From assembly GCA_025175895.1 (NCBI GenBank), contig CM045990.1, forward strand, positions 56,049,704-56,113,703: DNA of 64,000 nt, written 5' to 3'. The translations under genes and the position numbers were made by a program. Within the stretch, counting starts at the first letter, position 1; the number at the start of each line of letters is the position of its first letter. This document shows, one piece after another, positions 52,698 through 64,000 of this stretch. The DNA is from Wurfbainia villosa (lineage: Eukaryota; Streptophyta; Magnoliopsida; Zingiberales; Zingiberaceae). Below the pieces are notes generated by a model, which was given only the letters and a program-made list of their open reading frames with translations, was not told where the DNA came from and did no database searches.

Positions 52698-55600
52698 ATG
52701 GCGGTGAGAGGCTTCCGCGGCGTCAGGGACGACCTGTCGGAGCTCGGACGCCATCTCCTCGACATCGCCTGCTTCCTCTCTCCCCTCCTCCCCCCTCCCC
52801 ACCACGAGTCGCCGCCGCCGTCCCCCCGCCCCGCTTCTTCGCCCTCGCCTCCGCCGGCGCGCGCCTCCGCAAGGGCCCTCGCGGGGATCCTCAGCGACCT
52901 CGCCGAGATTGGAGGCGGGTTCCGCAGCGGCTTCACTCGCCTCTCGGGTGCACTGCGTGGCCCTGCGGATCGAGACAGGGGATCGGGAGATCGTGCGGGA
53001 GAGTCTAGGGAAATCGGGGTCTCGGAGGAGGTTCTTGAATTCGTCGAGGATCTCGTCAAGTATCCCGATTCCTGGCTGGAGTTCCCGGTGCATTTAGATG
53101 ACGGTAAATCCTTGGTTCGCAATTAAAAGATTGATTATGAAACTTTCAACTACCTTTTTTCTCCACCATTTGTCTGATTAATGCTGTGTTTGGAGAAGGA
53201 AGTAGCGGAGAAAAAAAGTTTTAAAAAGAATCACTTTTCTTCTCTCCATCCACCTTTCTCAATCTAGTTAAAAGTTAGTTTTAAAAAGATTTGTTTTTTC
53301 TTCTTTCCTTCCACTTATCACAATCTAGTTTACAGGTACGAAATTTGAAGTAATATTAGCATTCGGTATCAAAAATTCCTTTCTCTCCACATCGGCTTGG
53401 CTAGAAATATAGTAATCGATTTTTATGCAATTAAAATTCTTCCTTCACTCGTCTTCCTCAAAGAGATTTTTTCCCCTTCCCTTTCACTCTTATATGCCTG
53501 CACAGAAGTTTGTAAGAAAAAAATTTATTATTTTGCTGGGAAATTAAACCTTTTGTTTTTTTTTCAGACAGAAAATTCTAAGCTTTTTCTCCCAAAGTAT
53601 TTGCAATTACTACTCTTGCTACCAACTTGAAAGTGGAAGTTTGGTTCTTTACCAAACACATTAATGATGATGGTCTCTAGAAATTTATGTGCATCAAAGG
53701 TGAACAAGTTAACTCAAAGCTGTATTTTGCTAACAGTGGCCAAGTTCTGCTAATTAGTCAATTGATAGTATTTAATTGCTTTTATTTGTTAGCTATAATT
53801 TGGAATTGGTATTTATTTGTTAGGACATAGATGTTCAATTAATTATCAAGCTCTAACTCAGTTGATGCGTTAACAGTTTATTAGAGCATATAACCAAGCC
53901 GTTAGGTTAGACTTTATATATGGATCAATTTGTAACTCTAGAGATGTTACTGGAATTAGCAATACAGGATAGTGCTAGTATAAGTTTCATTTTCTCTACC
54001 ACTTGTTTTAACTAAAATTTTGGAAACTGAAAAGTGCTTCTCTTCTTTGTCTTTTCTAATGCCCCATCAATTGATTTCTTCAATCCTGTTACCTCCTGTT
54101 TTTTCCTCTTTTAAGTACCAAACATATCCTTTCTTTAAATCTACCTTGCCACTTAGCATGTACTCTCTTTTCCATTGTTGCTACCAATGAGAGAGTCGGA
54201 AAATCAGTACAATTTAGTGATCTTCCATTTTTTCCATACTTTTGCTTGTTTCTAATAACTTATCTGAATTTTGACTACGTTACATTGAAGCACATCTCGT
54301 CTATTACATCAGATTAAAGAGTTGCTTCACTTTATCATCTTAATGATCCAGTCAGATAACTGCTATTCCATCTTTAAACAAAGAAAGGGTACATGCCTAT
54401 TTTCTCTCATAGCTTATACAATCTAATCTTTCCATCCACCTCAACTTGTTGTGCTTGTGACACTTTGAAATGGAAGGATTATTTAGATAACATTGGCTTA
54501 TTGGTTTAATATCCCCACCAGAAATATCAATTATGTTAATTTTTGGAAATTTTTTCATTTAACTATATTTTTGTTAATACTTATGTAGTTATGATTGTGC
54601 TGCTAACTGTAGGCTGACCAATATTTTTAAAATATGCAGAGTTTCATATGTCTCGCACTCAAAAAGAGCACATTACAACAGTTGAACATATCAACCCTAA
54701 TTTACAATCTCTTCGACTTAGACTTTGCCCCACTCGCTTGAGTGAGGATTCTTTCTGGAGGATATACTTTGCATTGTTGCATCCTAAACTGAACAAGCAT
54801 GATTCTGAATTGCTATCTACTTATCAGGCAAGAAAATGACTTCTTATATTACTTACAGGTTTTACTTAAATAAATTTTAAAACTTGCATGCTTATAACTA
54901 TAAATGACTCATGATGTCTCCAAGTGATTTTCTCTTATGTTTTCATGTAATCGTCTCTCTTGGAAAATTCTTATGGATACGCTTCGTATTGTCTATGGTT
55001 CGTCTTATTGAACCAATCAACAAAGTTTAAAATACTAGCACTGGCAGCTGCCAGAGTGTTGAGCTTTTGGTGCTGATTGGCTTACCATGTTTTGGTATGG
55101 GATGGTACTGATTGTTACTGATTATAAGGAAGTGAAGAAGCAGAAGATGTCTGCTTGTGCCATGCTTTTCTGATGTATATCAATGAATGGTATTAAAACC
55201 ATGCCTATCAGGGCTCATTGCTTTTTGACCACTTATCAATCGACAAAGTCAACTGACTCAGTTTAACTCAAGGATACTTTAAGGAACATGGGCTGTTAGC
55301 TGTCCTCCATTAGTCACTCGTCAAATATTTAGATCTTCATTATTTCAATATAATCCTGGTGGTACAGGCCGTTTTCTTCCAGTAACTGTTTCATTTTGAC
55401 AATCCTGCCCAGCTCTTTCCATCCTTGCCCTGATTTTGTACACCAGGTATACCCCATTACTTCTCTGAGATTCTCTCTTAGGTAACAAATTTGAAGATGG
55501 TATTTATAAGTTAGATTTGTCCTTTCCCATCGGGCGCAGCAAACCCAACTCCTGCCTACTGAGTGTTGATTGGTATTTACCACTGTAGATGCCTGCAGCA

Positions 55601-58210
55601 GGGCACCTGTCAACATGTAGAATTTTTTTTTACTTTCGGGTGTTTATTTCTAATAAACATAAGCATGGCCTCACATAATCCCTGTAACAAGATACAACAT
55701 TTTGTTAGAGATTTACTAGCTTACCATTAGTTTGTTTCTTCCTATTTGTTGCTAGATTTAGGATGTACTTATGGCAGTTTATCTGTTATCAAGGTTAGGA
55801 AGAGTGATGAATCGGTGATATTAGTATCAAAGGATGATACTGTATTTTGGACATTTCGACTTTCAAGTGGAAATGAGCGTGATATTCTTTGAGCAAATGC
55901 ACCATATGTTATAGTGTTGAAATTAGGCCACTTTATGTACATGTCAACAAAATGAAGATAATGGGCAAAAATTAAATATGTAAAATTAAATTCTTAACAG
56001 GATGTCAATTGCTTCTTCTGCTTAAATTTGTCACAGGTAATCTACTGCACCTATTGATGACAGTTATAATCTGTTTAAAAAACTAGGCTGCCGAATTGCA
56101 TGCTAGTACACATTATCTTGGTAAACATAACTACCAGTGTGTTCAATTTGGGTTAGTATTGTCAATTTCCTGAACTCAAATTCTACCTGATTATTCATTT
56201 AAGTTAATTTTGTTGGCGTGTTCTTTGACTTCAGCCTTGCACAAATCCATTATCTTTTCTTTTCTCTCTCAAAATAATTTAAAAGGATCTATTCATTTGA
56301 CATGTAAAAGAGTTTCAAAAAATGATGTTAAATTCTTCTGAAATCAGAAATCTGCCATATCTAGTTTTTTTTCTAGATTTATGACCTAAACCCTTACCTA
56401 TTTACACAACTTCTATTAGGTGCCCTTATCTATAAGTTTTGTTGTAGAGCAGTATGCATCAATAATCCTATTGTAAGTTACATGACATGATGGAGTTATT
56501 TAGAAGGGTTATATATAACCTTGCATGGTTCACTGGGGGATTGTATAGAAGTCATTGTTAGGTGGGATTTATGACTTCTTGTTGTATCCGCACATAATTG
56601 TAATACAGGTTTGGATTTTGTTAGACATTTAAGAATGCTAAACATTCGGTTAAAAAGCAAAGAAAAGCTCTAACTGAACACACCCCAGGATTTTTTCAAT
56701 TTTAACATGGTTACTTACTTGAAGTGTTCTTGTAATTATCAATCAGCATGTTATTAACAAGTATTGTGGAGCATAGACTGTTATTGTATGTACGCATTGA
56801 TTCTTAGACTGACATTATTTTGGCATGGCCAGAATCAATTGATATATCAGTTCGTAACAGACTTCTTGGTTTTAAAAAACAAGATTTGTTTAGATTGTTA
56901 AATCCAACTTCCAACAACGGTTTTGTTGGTACCTGGTGATTTTTCAAAAACCGTAGGCTGTCTATTGACTTAGGATATCTTCTATTGAATATCTTCAATA
57001 CATAAAAGGAAACTGAAGACACATCGATTTAGATTGAGACATTTTTTTCTGTCTATTTGGTGTTGCTTAATATGTTCATTATTTTTATATTTGATTTATC
57101 TTAAGTTCTTGTGCCAGCTTGAGTTCTGGTACATGTTTGGACTTGTGTTCCTTATATTTTCACCATTTCATTTCTTTGTTATGAGAATGTCTACAGAGAA
57201 ATTGAAAAGTTGCGACTAAAATGAACTTTAAGAAAGTATTGAGAGATGAAATGAATATTGCAGAAAATATTTTATGTAAACAAAGGCAAGTCACATTGTT
57301 TGCCTAGTTGACTCTAACTTAACAAGCTCACACCCCAGACATCAATGACCTTGCTTGTAGCTGTAAGGCTTGTGACTTTTTCTCTCTCTTTTGTCAATTT
57401 GCCTCAAGAATGTTTACTAATCCTCAATCTTTTTGCTTCTTTTGAGAAGAAAAAAGTGGATGTTTTGAGTCATTATTGTAAGTGGATAAAGCCAGTATTT
57501 CCTTCTGTGATAGGACTTGTTTGTTAACCATCGAATGCAAGTTGTATTCTTTATTTCCTTTTGGCATATTTAACTTCTAGATAACGCCTCCTATACGACC
57601 TTCTCCAAAGTTAGCGATCCATTTTGGGTTTTTGATGCTTGTCCTTTCGTGTTTGTCTTATTTTTCTCAGATTGTGGACTCGATGCGTGTAGCAGCAAAG
57701 GAAATGAGCAGTAGACTGACTGTACAGTCTCACAACATTGATTCACAGAGCTTAGCTTCATTGGCTAGCGAAAAATGTGGCAGCATCCAACAAGAGCATA
57801 ACAATGCATGGCAAGATGCACTGATGGTGAAGACGCGATCGCAGCAGAGCATCGATCAGTGGTCTGAAGTGTCTGGCGCCGCCTACGCTTCTTCCGATGC
57901 AACAACGAGACTTAGACCCGATGACATTTCGTCAAGGGGTAACGTCGACGAGGGCAATGCTTTGGTGATGGAGAAGTACATGGATTCACTCTTGACAGCG
58001 GAACAGGTGTCGCATTTGCCTTATTCCTTGAGGAGGAAGCATGTCTCAGCGAGTGAGGAAAACTTGGCAATGTATCGAAAAGTGTCGAAATTGAAGATGT
58101 CCTCCGACGAGGAATCTAGCGATTGGCAACCCGTGGAGGACTCAGACTTTGAAGTCTTGGAGAAATCATCGGTCGAGAGGAGCCCCGTGCATCTCTACCG
58201 CCCCACATAA
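52698..58210 (+). CDS. BSD-domain-containing protein
   Basis: Three exons: 52698-53103, 54640-54827, 57671-58210. Joined frame 1134 nt, 377 aa. Residues 1-135 start MAVRGFRGVRDDLSELGRHL, with a Pro/Ser-rich linker, and lead to PDSWLEFPVHLDD. Exon 2 is the BSD core (EFHMSRTQKEHITTVEHINP, RLCPTRLSEDSFWRIYFALL with the invariant Phe-Trp, HPKLNKHDSELLST). Exon 3 is a hydrophilic, acidic tail (MSSDEESSDWQPVEDSDFEV) ending SPVHLYRPT. BSD domains occur in TFIIH p62, synapse-associated and DOS2-like proteins. The role of this plant class is unknown. Intron 2 (2.8 kb) starts with GC, not GT: TATCAG|GCAAGA, and ends TTTCTCAG. Both flanking exons are in phase 0 there, and reading on would give a stop after three codons. 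Confidence 0.92.
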
Positions 58211-59544
58211 GTTTCCTTATTTTGACTCATTGTAAACAAACACGATCAAGTTCTTCATATTGCTCAGACAATCGATCGACTGCCAAATTGTCATAAAGTG
58301 CGAACTCTGGAAGCAGGTTTATCCCTGTATATTTCTGTAATTATTTATCCTTTTATCAGATTGAAATCTGATATGGACTTTCTCAAGGCTACAATTGCGG
58401 CTGCCTTTTTTTTTTTTGGCCCTTCCTTCCTTCCTTTCATCCATCCATGATGTTATTTTTAAGATTCATGATGTGATTTAGTATTGTGCCATGTCTTCTA
58501 TGCTACGACATTTTTGGACGGATGAGAAAACATAAAATTTGTGATAGGACCCTGCCACCCTAAAATTAGTCGCATATACATCAGTTGTAATTAAATAAAT
58601 TGTGCATAACTTGAATAATTGCAATAATAGGTGATTCCTTCGGTTTTTTTTTTTTTTTGATTTACAAGTGGTATCGAAGCTTCGTCCGACTAATTCACTT
58701 GGTGAGCCGATCCTGTCTCACGGCTTCCGAAGAGTCTCCATCGATCCACAAGGATAAATCAGGATGACGCGTCGCCAAGTCGTCGTGAGGGGTATGTACG
58801 TCAATTAAGGTCCGTACCCCATCAATCCAAATAAAAGCGAAACTCACCTCCGAATCCAAGCGAATGGAAACGCAATTTCCCTTGACTTGCCATAGATCGA
58901 CCATGCCAAAGACCGCTCAAATTCGATCGATCGTCGGGCTTCGCTCAAAGATATCTTTGTCAGGCGGTCAGGAGGATTATGTTCTTCGAGTCATTGATTA
59001 AATTAAAATCAATAACAGTTTTTGTGTTGTTCTTGTCAGGACAAAAATTATGTAAATCTATAATCAACGATGAATCGATTATTAATCAAATTGATTAAAT
59101 TAAAATTGAATATTAATCTAATTTTTAAATAAAAATTGAATGAATCGAATTGATAAAAAAAAAATAATTAATTCGATTAAAATTTTTAAAAAAAAATATT
59201 TTTCAAAATTAATCGATATTAGTCAATCAATATATAAAATCATAATTTTATAAAATTAATATTAACCTATGAATCGATTATTATAGTGTTAATGATGATT
59301 TTTAGTTTGATTTTATTAGTTAATCGAATTAATTGAAAAAATTGATTTTTTTTTTTTAAATAAAAACTGAATTTTCCATTTGTTCCATTTAATGGAACTT
59401 TTGCACACCCCTATCTATGATAAACTAATATTCAATCTGGCCATTACAGTTGTTATAATTGCGAGTTCAATCTTGGGTCCGTTTTGAATATAAAAACACT
59501 GCTGCTGGTGCTACAAGCCCTTGCAGTACAATAGTGAGAGCTCC
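58211..59544. other. intergenic between BSD and hybrid proline-rich genes
   Basis: The start is BSD 3' UTR. A GTGGTATCGAAGC near 58668-58680 resembles a decayed tRNA-Met primer-binding site (TGGTATCAGAGC) of a retrotransposon, but no LTR pair was found. About 59040-59340 is AATTGATTAA-like low-complexity DNA. Confidence 0.45.
59489..59495 (+). promoter_or_regulatory. TATA box of the hybrid proline-rich gene
   Basis: TATAAAA lies 50-56 bp before the ATG at 59545, which would place transcription start near 59520 and leave a very short leader of about 25 nt. Confidence 0.55.
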
Positions 59545-59958
59545 ATGGAAAAGAGCGCCAACACACTGCTGCTGCTCTTTTTCCTTGCTCTTCTCTCCTC
59601 CTCCCTCCTGACCACAGCCGCCGGCGCCGCCTCCTCCGCCGTACAATTTCCGTCAAACCATTATAAATTCCCGCCCAAGACGGCGCCGGCAAACCCCTTC
59701 TGTCCTGGCGCGAAGGTGGCGGTGTGCGTGGCTGTCCTCCTCAGCGACGTCGGTGGCCTGGTGGTCGGAGCGCCGCCTACGCCGCTGACCGAGTGCTGCG
59801 CGGTGGTCCAAGGGCTCGCTGCGGCCGAGGCGGCGCTCTGCCTCTGCACCACCGTGAAGGATAGCGTGCTGGGGATCACCACGACGTGGACGGTGGCGCT
59901 GAGCGTGCTTCTCAGCTCGTGCAACAAGGAAATCCCCGATGGCTTTAAGTGTGTTTAA
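59545..59958 (+). CDS. hybrid proline-rich / hydrophobic-seed-type 8-cysteine protein (DC2.15-like)
   Basis: Intronless, 137 aa. The ATG at 59545 starts a clear signal peptide (MEKSANTLLLLFFLALLSSS ... TTAAGAA), so the product is secreted to the wall or apoplast. An unusually short linker with little proline (FPSNHYKFPPKTAPANPF) precedes the 8-Cys domain of the LTP-like superfamily: C-PGAKVAV-C, TECCAVVQGL, AALCLC, LLSSC, FKC, giving the C...C...CC...CxC...C...C pattern of four disulfides. Function in the family ranges over cell-wall structure, stress and lipid binding, and none can be assigned here. The frame extends upstream only through a TTG, so 59545 is the start. Confidence 0.93.
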   Translation: MEKSANTLLLLFFLALLSSSLLTTAAGAASSAVQFPSNHYKFPPKTAPANPFCPGAKVAVCVAVLLSDVGGLVVGAPPTPLTECCAVVQGLAAAEAALCLCTTVKDSVLGITTTWTVALSVLLSSCNKEIPDGFKCV

Positions 59959-62815
59959 TTACATTAATGGAAGCGCTAGTGACTGATTAATTTCCTTCCG
60001 TTTCAGGTTTAATTAATAATGTAATTTGTTTGTATTATGATGTCGTATCGATTTCGAGTTGGCAATATATATCTCTTTTTTCATGCGCTAATTTAGTTAA
60101 CATATTAGCCTAATAATAAATAAAATTTATATCGTTCCGAATATAAAAGTTTATAAAATATTATACTTTAATTTGATTATGTATATTTGAATCGCTTATA
60201 AAAAATCAACATCAAAGTTGAGATTTTGTAAAAATGCTAACGAATCAAATATGTACAATATTATATTATTGCACAAAAATAAATAAACGGTCAGCCATTT
60301 GAGTTCATCAAGCTTAATTGAATGAAAATACTATTTACAATTCTGACTGTTAAAATGATTGAGAAGAGTCAAGGAGAAAATGAAACAAGGTTTCATGTAA
60401 AAACAGACAAGAAAAAAAAATTATTATTTTTTTTAAATAACGTCCTATTTTAATTGGTGCAAAAGATGATCCATTCATCTTCAACGCTCCCACCACCCAC
60501 CAGTTGATCTCACAACTAACATAAAAGAAAGATAAATTACGAAGAATATATTGTCTAATCCAAAACTAATACGACAAGAGGATAGATCTCAAAAAGTTTA
60601 CAGTCTTCTGAAATTAATTCTTACTCATTGATACAAGTCTACTGTCGTACTAGTCATAAATCCTCTCGTATGGATAACGGCCTATTTTAATGAAATTTCA
60701 TTAGTATGCATTTTTTATAAGTTCTCAAAGGGACAATCCCTTTTTTTTTTCTCTACGAATAAATTGACGAAGGATAATAAATTATAAAGAATTTTATTTT
60801 GATATAGTAATTTTTTTATGGAAAGATCAAAATTCAATAAGATATTTTATATCTATTAAAAATTGATATATATATATATATATATATAATTTTGAGATTA
60901 ATTTTTAACAGACGTGAAGTATCTTATTGAATTTTTAATCTTTTCATATAAAAAGATTATTATGTCAAAATAAAATTCTTCATAATTTATTATCCCTTCA
61001 TTGAATCGAATGAAAAATTATCTGACATAAACGTTATCATGTTTTTTTTACCACATCCGACAATTTCTTTTTAAAAATAATAATGATAATAATAGAACCG
61101 AGCAAACAGGCCCAAATGATGAGGCTGCATTATTAGGTCACGGACGAGTTGATGCCGCTCCACTCGTGTGTACATCTGAAGCAACCAAAACAGTTTGTAA
61201 CCGAGCTCATCTACGGAAAGAGCACGGGCGTTTCATTACATGGTTGGAAGTTTGCATAATTGCATGGCCCATGCACGTGTACTGTTCACTGTTGGAGGAG
61301 AAAACACATCGGAACAAAAAATTATATGAAAGGGCCTTTCGGGAAAAAAAAAACAAAACAAAAGAACTTTGTAAAGGTCTCCTTAATAACCATTAGATCA
61401 AATTGATTAATTAAATTTAGATGGATTTGGACCATTATTAATTAACTAGCAATTCAGAGAATGTATATCCTTTAATATAAATTTCATTCCGTGATGAAAG
61501 TTGACTTTCGCAGCACTACACTACAAGGCATCACCAGTGTCGCAGAACGCTCAGGTGAGCTCAATCAAGTATTGTAGAACTCTCACGCATCCTCGCCTGG
61601 TACACATCTTACTTATATATGTAATAAAAGGCGAGTAAATCACAAAGAATTATACTCCATCTATTGACTAAAACAACAAAAAAAAAAATTGAATTACAAT
61701 AAAAACTTTAAATCAAAAATCGATCTCTAGCAATATCTGTATTATTTTAATCATTGTTCTAGCCAACGAACTGTTACGAGAGGGGCAGGTCATACTCATA
61801 TCACTTATCACTTCCAGTGAATGTCGATCTGGTCGGCTTATTATTGGCAGGCCAAACGATTAATTTGGCCTGGATCAACTCGCATTAAAGAGAAAGCCTC
61901 TACTATTCTTCTATTGCCTCAATGAAAACAATTTTAGGGAAACAATCATTAAATTTTTGACACTATACACACACTAAAAAATTGTGTCGATAAAGCATAA
62001 TAATGAATATTTGTTTCATTTTTGTTTTAATTCTATACTTTTTTTTTACTTTTAGACGAACGAAAAGGTTGAAAACTTCATACCCCAGTAGAAATGGCAA
62101 TGCTTCATTTTAACACCACCTTTTCCCTTTTTTTTTTTTTTTTTTTTTTGAGGATATCCTGAATACAATACAATGAACAAAAACTCAAACTTGAATAAAA
62201 CTAATAGCAGATTCATGAAAACAAAGTTAACAGGAAGGAAAATAACGTGCCAGATCTCGCATTCTTGACTTGGCCACATCTAGGAATCGAGAGTATGAAG
62301 ATCACAAATTCACCCTTGATAGAATTTAATATGGTTTTTGTAGGCCACAGATTTAATGGCTCAGATTCCAACCCCGTTTGATCTGATGGTGAGGAAGAGA
62401 GCCAAAATGAACACAAAAAAAAAAAAATCATTAACTTTCATTTTAACATCCATAGAGAAGATAAACAAAATGAAGAGCAAACCATTGGATACTTCCTCTT
62501 TGTTTCCTCATCTGGCACTAAAACAATATAAGAAAAATGATTACTTACTTCACATATAACAAAGTGTATACACATTAGGATTTGATCGAGCTGTCTGCAA
62601 TCAACAAACTGCTCAACATCCCGGGTAGATATCAACTACTAGCTGCTGACAGCAAGTCAATCATGAAACTAGGGTAAATTTTAGGTCTTCGTCCTCGAAG
62701 CTAGTCGAAACGAAGCTTGGGTTCAATTTCTTGATTTGTGTTCTTTAAGAATCAAAAGCGTATAGTATGTACAACAAGATAGAGGCCCGTGTGAGTTTGT
62801 AATGGTCTCCGGTCA
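59959..62815. other. intergenic, AT-rich with a foldback element
   Basis: No gene is supported. The notable content is the long inverted repeat at about 60741-61025, with a poly-T run at 62127-62149 and a (TA)n run at 60869-60889. The ORF frames here are short and unconserved-looking. Confidence 0.5.
60741..61025. mobile_element. foldback (MITE-like) inverted repeat
   Basis: The left arm (about 60745-60868) reads GGATAATAAATTATAAAGAA, TTTTATTTTGATATAGTAAT, GGAAAGATCAAAATTCAATA, AGATATTTTATATCTATTAA. The right arm (about 60890-61025), reverse-complemented, reads the same with scattered changes. A short (TA)n loop joins them. An arm of over 100 bp each side means almost the whole element is stem. 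Target duplication and exact ends were not fixed. Confidence 0.8.
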
Positions 62816-64000
62816 TCAAGCTACTTTACAAAGAACACTTTTTTGCCTGTGCTGAATCTGCTGTGCTCGTTCTATCCTATCTGCATACATTGGGAGGCGC
62901 ACGATTTCAGCAATTTCGTTTAGCAGCACTTCTTCAGTAATATTATCCTTGATGCTGCGCATCACCTGTTCCATTAAAAAGCTGAATTAAAAAGTCACAT
63001 TGGATGCACGATCGAATAAAATAACACGCAGAAAAAATAAGTACATCCACTAGGAATGCAAATATTTTTTTGTTTTTATTAGGTGGTGAATCCAAGCTTG
63101 CCTTTCGGTATGTGTTGATATCATTAGGTGTAGATTTATCTGTTCGAACGCGCATGCACATCCAGCAGCCCTCTTCTTGATCCCAAGAACACTCAACAAT
63201 CTTGCCGGACAGGTCAAGGACATCCTCCACACCTACATAATTATTTTAAGAATGGTTTTTCACAAGGGTAAAATTTACAGCTATAGAAATGGTATATCAA
63301 TATTAACAGAATGAGTCATATCTATAGAGAAGAAACAACTTAATTTAAGAATGTTAGTTGGCAATTTAATAACTGGACCTGAAGGCCCATCACCCGCCAT
63401 AGTTGCAGAGACCAAGCATTTCTGCCGCATAAAGAAGGTTGGAACTTGTATGACAAATATAATCAGTACAAGTATTGACCTGGAAATGACACCCGAGTCC
63501 CATCCATTAGTTTCTTTTTTCCACGCTCATAAAGGAAAATCATTTGGCGATTCTCACTTCCAACCTAAGCGTGTGTGGGAGAAAATAAACAAGTGCATAA
63601 ACAAATAATGAAACTAATCAATGTCCATCAAGAAGGAAATTTGACAAATAAAAAAGATATGCAAAACCTCAAAAAGAAAGTCAACAGAATTCATTTCTGG
63701 GTATTTCCATTTCAAGAGACCCTCGTGCGTACGTGGTATATATGGATCATCCCAACCCTGTAATTCAAGAAAGAGATTTGAAGTATGGAACAATGAAGAA
63801 TGATGATCACATTAAATTTCCCGACAATTTTGTTATTACCCTTAAGGCAGAATTACAAATCAAATTAGGACCATCTTTTACATGAAGTACCAACAAGATA
63901 TTGACAATAGTACAGGTGCAGGGCACATGGAACCAACAAAATCAAGGGCTCAAGCACAACTCAAAATGGGTTGGCCAAACCCCAAGGCAATATCTAGTAT
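62816..64000 (-). CDS. mRNA capping enzyme, C-terminal part (partial at window edge)
   Basis: Guanylyltransferase part of the nuclear mRNA capping enzyme, which transfers GMP to the 5' end of pre-mRNA. The 3' four exons are in the window on the minus strand: 63757-63668, 63564-63480, 63232-63102, 62965-62816. Upstream exons lie beyond 64000. The protein runs GWDDPYIPRTHEGLLKWKYP, EMNSVDFLFE, then MIFLYERGKKKLMDGTRV, then GKIVECSWDQEEGCWMCMRV, RTDKSTPNDINTYRKVMRSI (the KxDK-like RTDK, motif V region, and the R..RxDK-type C-terminal motif VI area), and NEIAEIVRLPMYADRI. It stops 20 residues later. The intron between 63102 and 62965 begins GC (CGAAAG|GCAAGC) and ends ACAG. Both sides agree with the usual family continuation, so this is a GC-AG intron. 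The N-terminal phosphatase part, if present, is off-window. Confidence 0.93.

Noticed and set aside
52535..53122. 195-codon minus-strand ORF
   Set aside because: Antisense of BSD exon 1; low-complexity Arg/Gly/Ser-rich sequence.
58668..58680. Retrotransposon primer-binding site
   Set aside because: Only a partial match to the tRNA-Met complement and no LTR upstream ending at that point.
1..64000. tRNA, rRNA or microRNA genes
   Set aside because: No cloverleaf, rRNA-conserved stretch or clear miRNA precursor was seen by eye; the foldback at 60.7 kb is the only long hairpin and is better called a MITE. A covariance-model scan would be decisive.
1..64000. Biosynthetic gene cluster or defence system
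   Set aside because: Neighbouring genes act in unrelated housekeeping pathways and differ in strand and structure; nothing suggests joint function.

Overview
The window is nuclear DNA of a flowering plant. Nearly every gene is split by introns. Exons are GC-rich and the intergenic DNA is AT-rich and full of decayed transposon and simple-repeat sequence, and several products are plant-type (plastid transit peptides, DGAT2, an LPR ferroxidase, an 8-cysteine hybrid proline-rich protein). Very GC-rich exons, such as the main LPR exon, beside AT-rich DNA fit a monocot better than a eudicot. That is inference, and species cannot be fixed from the sequence alone. There is no sign of prokaryotic, phage or organellar gene organisation.

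Layout, left to right: 5' end of a membrane-anchored protein gene (1-131, minus); DGAT2 (1051-2725, plus, 9 exons); YjbQ/UPF0047 family protein (3781-6318, plus, 7 exons); GATC-rich degenerate repeat (about 6890-7520); group-3-like sulfate transporter (8708-11743, minus, 13 coding exons); a repeat-rich stretch with weak gene relics and a probable gypsy-type LTR (about 13.4-18.8 kb); LPR-type multicopper ferroxidase (18813-22737, plus, 3 exons); plastid diaminopimelate decarboxylase (24380-28721, minus, 8 exons); an uncharacterised nuclear-looking protein gene (30573-35563, plus); a repeat-rich gap with one orphan ORF (37468-37839); glutaredoxin-like CxxC protein with an internal three-copy repeat (39616-41109, minus); ML-domain lipid-binding protein (43103-50299, minus, 4 small exons over 7 kb); BSD-domain protein (52698-58210, plus, 3 exons); hybrid proline-rich/hydrophobic-seed-type protein (59545-59958, plus, intronless); and the 3' part of an mRNA capping enzyme (62816 to beyond 64000, minus).

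The genes are functionally unrelated neighbours, as is usual in a plant genome: lipid synthesis, sulfate transport, phosphate/iron root response, lysine synthesis, lipid binding, mRNA capping. Exon joins of the main genes were checked by hand for reading frame. Phases close without error in DGAT2, YjbQ-like, SULTR, LPR, DAPDC, ML and BSD, and in the visible part of the capping enzyme. One join, in the uncharacterised gene, was not solved.

No new multi-gene system was found. The most interesting signals are structural: two GC-AG introns; a triplicated first exon of the ML gene in which only one copy keeps an intact splice donor and one copy was hit by a SINE; a duplicated 5' splice site in the DAPDC gene; an in-frame protein repeat in the glutaredoxin-like gene; a hairpin-rich 29-30 bp array inside a solo LTR; a long foldback element; and repeat families shared between distant parts of the window.
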